A DNA stretch of 64,000 bases from Paraburkholderia megapolitana. Lineage in GTDB: Bacteria; Pseudomonadota; Gammaproteobacteria; Burkholderiales; Burkholderiaceae. The translations under genes were made by a program, and so were the position numbers. Below are positions 63,352 to 64,000 of this stretch, piece by piece. Position 1 is the stretch's first letter. Every line of letters starts with the position of its first letter. The notes below the pieces were generated by a model. It had not been told where the DNA came from and ran no database searches. It saw only the letters and a program-made list of their open reading frames with translations. The stretch spans positions 1,116,001-1,180,000 of the forward strand of contig NZ_CP041745.1 in the NCBI RefSeq assembly GCF_007556815.1, written 5' to 3'.

Positions 63352-64000
63352 GAAACGGCACACTCAGCAGCGCCAGCACAATCAACACAGCCAGCCAGAG
63401 TGTGACAGTGCGCTCAACCAGTTGCAGCGCGGCTGGAACGTGTCGGGCCGCGGCAGGCTCGCCGGCGCCGAGCGTCGGACGTTGCTCGAGCGCGCCGTGA
63501 TACACAGCCGCCCCACCGATCCGCACATTGAGGCTCCCCGCGCCCGCCGCCATCACCGGCCCCGCGTTCGGGCTGTCCCAGCGCCGCGCCTGATCGCGCC
63601 AGCAGCGCCACGCGGTGCGCGTGTCGCCGAGCAGCGCGTAGCTCGTCGCCGTCAGCCGTGCCGGAATCCAGTTGAGCACATCGTCGATGCGTGCCGCGGC
63701 CCAGCCGTAGCGCAGATAGCGCGGCGTGCGGTAGCCCCACATCGCGTCGAGCGTATTGGCAAGACGGAACGCGAGCGCGCCAGGACCACCCGCGATCGCG
63801 AACCAGAACAGCGCGCCGAAGATCGCATCGTTGCCGTTTTCGAGCGCCGATTCGACAGCGGCGCGCGCGAGCGCGGCTTCGTCGGCGGTTGCGGTTTCGC
63901 GCGACACGATGCGCGAGGTCAGCACGCGCGCCTGCGCCAGATCGCGCCGCGCAAGCGCGGCGGCGATCGGCGCGATGTGATCGTGCAGGCTGCGCGCGCC
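63344..64000 (-). CDS. cbiB: Adenosylcobinamide-phosphate synthase (5' end cut by window edge)
   Basis: The 219 codons in the window form the C-terminal two-thirds of CbiB/CobD, the membrane enzyme that attaches aminopropanol (phosphate) to adenosylcobyric acid. Visible family blocks are [100 protein letters not shown] and [26 protein letters not shown] last helix ([16 protein letters not shown]) ends the protein. About 100 N-terminal residues lie outside. It overlaps cobD. Confidence 0.93.
   Translation of the reverse strand, partial: GARSLHDHIAPIAAALARRDLAQARVLTSRIVSRETATADEAALARAAVESALENGNDAIFGALFWFAIAGGPGALAFRLANTLDAMWGYRTPRYLRYGWAAARIDDVLNWIPARLTATSYALLGDTRTAWRCWRDQARRWDSPNAGPVMAAGAGSLNVRIGGAAVYHGALEQRPTLGAGEPAAARHVPAALQLVERTVTLWLAVLIVLALLSVPFHA

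Noticed and set aside
1..64000. CRISPR arrays, prophage, insertion sequences, tRNA or rRNA genes
   Set aside because: No regularly spaced direct repeats, transposase or integrase motifs, T-loop-like tRNA ends or rRNA sequence were noticed. A tRNAscan or IS search would settle short or degenerate cases.

Overview
The window is about 64 kb of high-GC DNA, almost fully coding, from a beta-proteobacterium of the Burkholderiaceae (Paraburkholderia/Burkholderia type). The assignment rests on a Kdo 3-hydroxylase gene beside waaA, a stand-alone single-subunit sulfite reductase operon with a DUF934 gene, a DUF2486 gene, a 6S RNA gene downstream of zapA, and the gene orders urt-ure and lptF/lptG-pepA-holC. 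It reads as chromosomal housekeeping sequence with several accessory loci. No transposase, integrase, phage gene, CRISPR array, tRNA or rRNA was seen.

Layout. (1) 1-9.5 kb, cell surface: a minus-strand cluster of flippase, GT2 and GT4 glycosyltransferases and galE (cut by the left edge) faces a plus-strand run of phosphomannomutase, heptosyltransferase I (waaC), Kdo hydroxylase and Kdo transferase (waaA). (2) 9.5-11.1 kb: a VOC-fold enzyme and a divergent LysR regulator. (3) 11.1-24.5 kb, urea: urtABCDE (uptake) and ureD...ureABCEFG (urease and nickel chaperones), all on the minus strand. Two unrelated genes sit between ureD and ureA, and the locus holds minisatellites and a large palindrome. 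A well-matched sigma-54 promoter precedes urtA. (4) 24.9-27.3 kb: class III aminotransferase, rhodanese, and a protein-L-isoaspartate methyltransferase-like protein. (5) 27.5-35.1 kb: a LacI regulator with a perfect operator, a ribose-type ABC importer, a TIM-barrel isomerase, a Gfo/Idh/MocA dehydrogenase and an exported SnoaL-like protein, probably a carbohydrate or polyol catabolic operon of unknown substrate. (6) 35.1-44.5 kb: an orphan Leu/Ile/Val-type binding protein, cysB, then cysI-DUF934-cysH-cysD-cysN-cobA (assimilatory sulfate reduction and siroheme) and a small cobalto/ferrochelatase. (7) 44.5-56.4 kb, housekeeping: lptG-lptF, pepA, holC, a cytochrome c, ilvD and a divergent LysR regulator, lgt, a SIMPL-domain protein, an EVE-domain protein, 6S RNA, zapA and a coiled-coil partner. 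(8) 56.8-64 kb, cobalamin salvage: btuC-btuD-cobT-cobS-cobC converging on btuF-cobD-cbiB (cbiB cut by the right edge).

How the genes connect: the urea locus takes up and hydrolyses urea under probable nitrogen control. The sulfur operon supplies sulfide, and its cobA and the neighbouring chelatase supply siroheme for CysI. CobA also makes precorrin-2, but the last 7 kb hold only corrinoid uptake and lower-ligand assembly, so this is salvage rather than corrin ring synthesis within the window. The most unusual features are the interrupted and repeat-decorated urea locus (including a one-sided shift in urtD codon use), an octamer repeat that runs through a lysR stop codon, the uncharacterised LacI-controlled sugar locus, and the long btuC leader.
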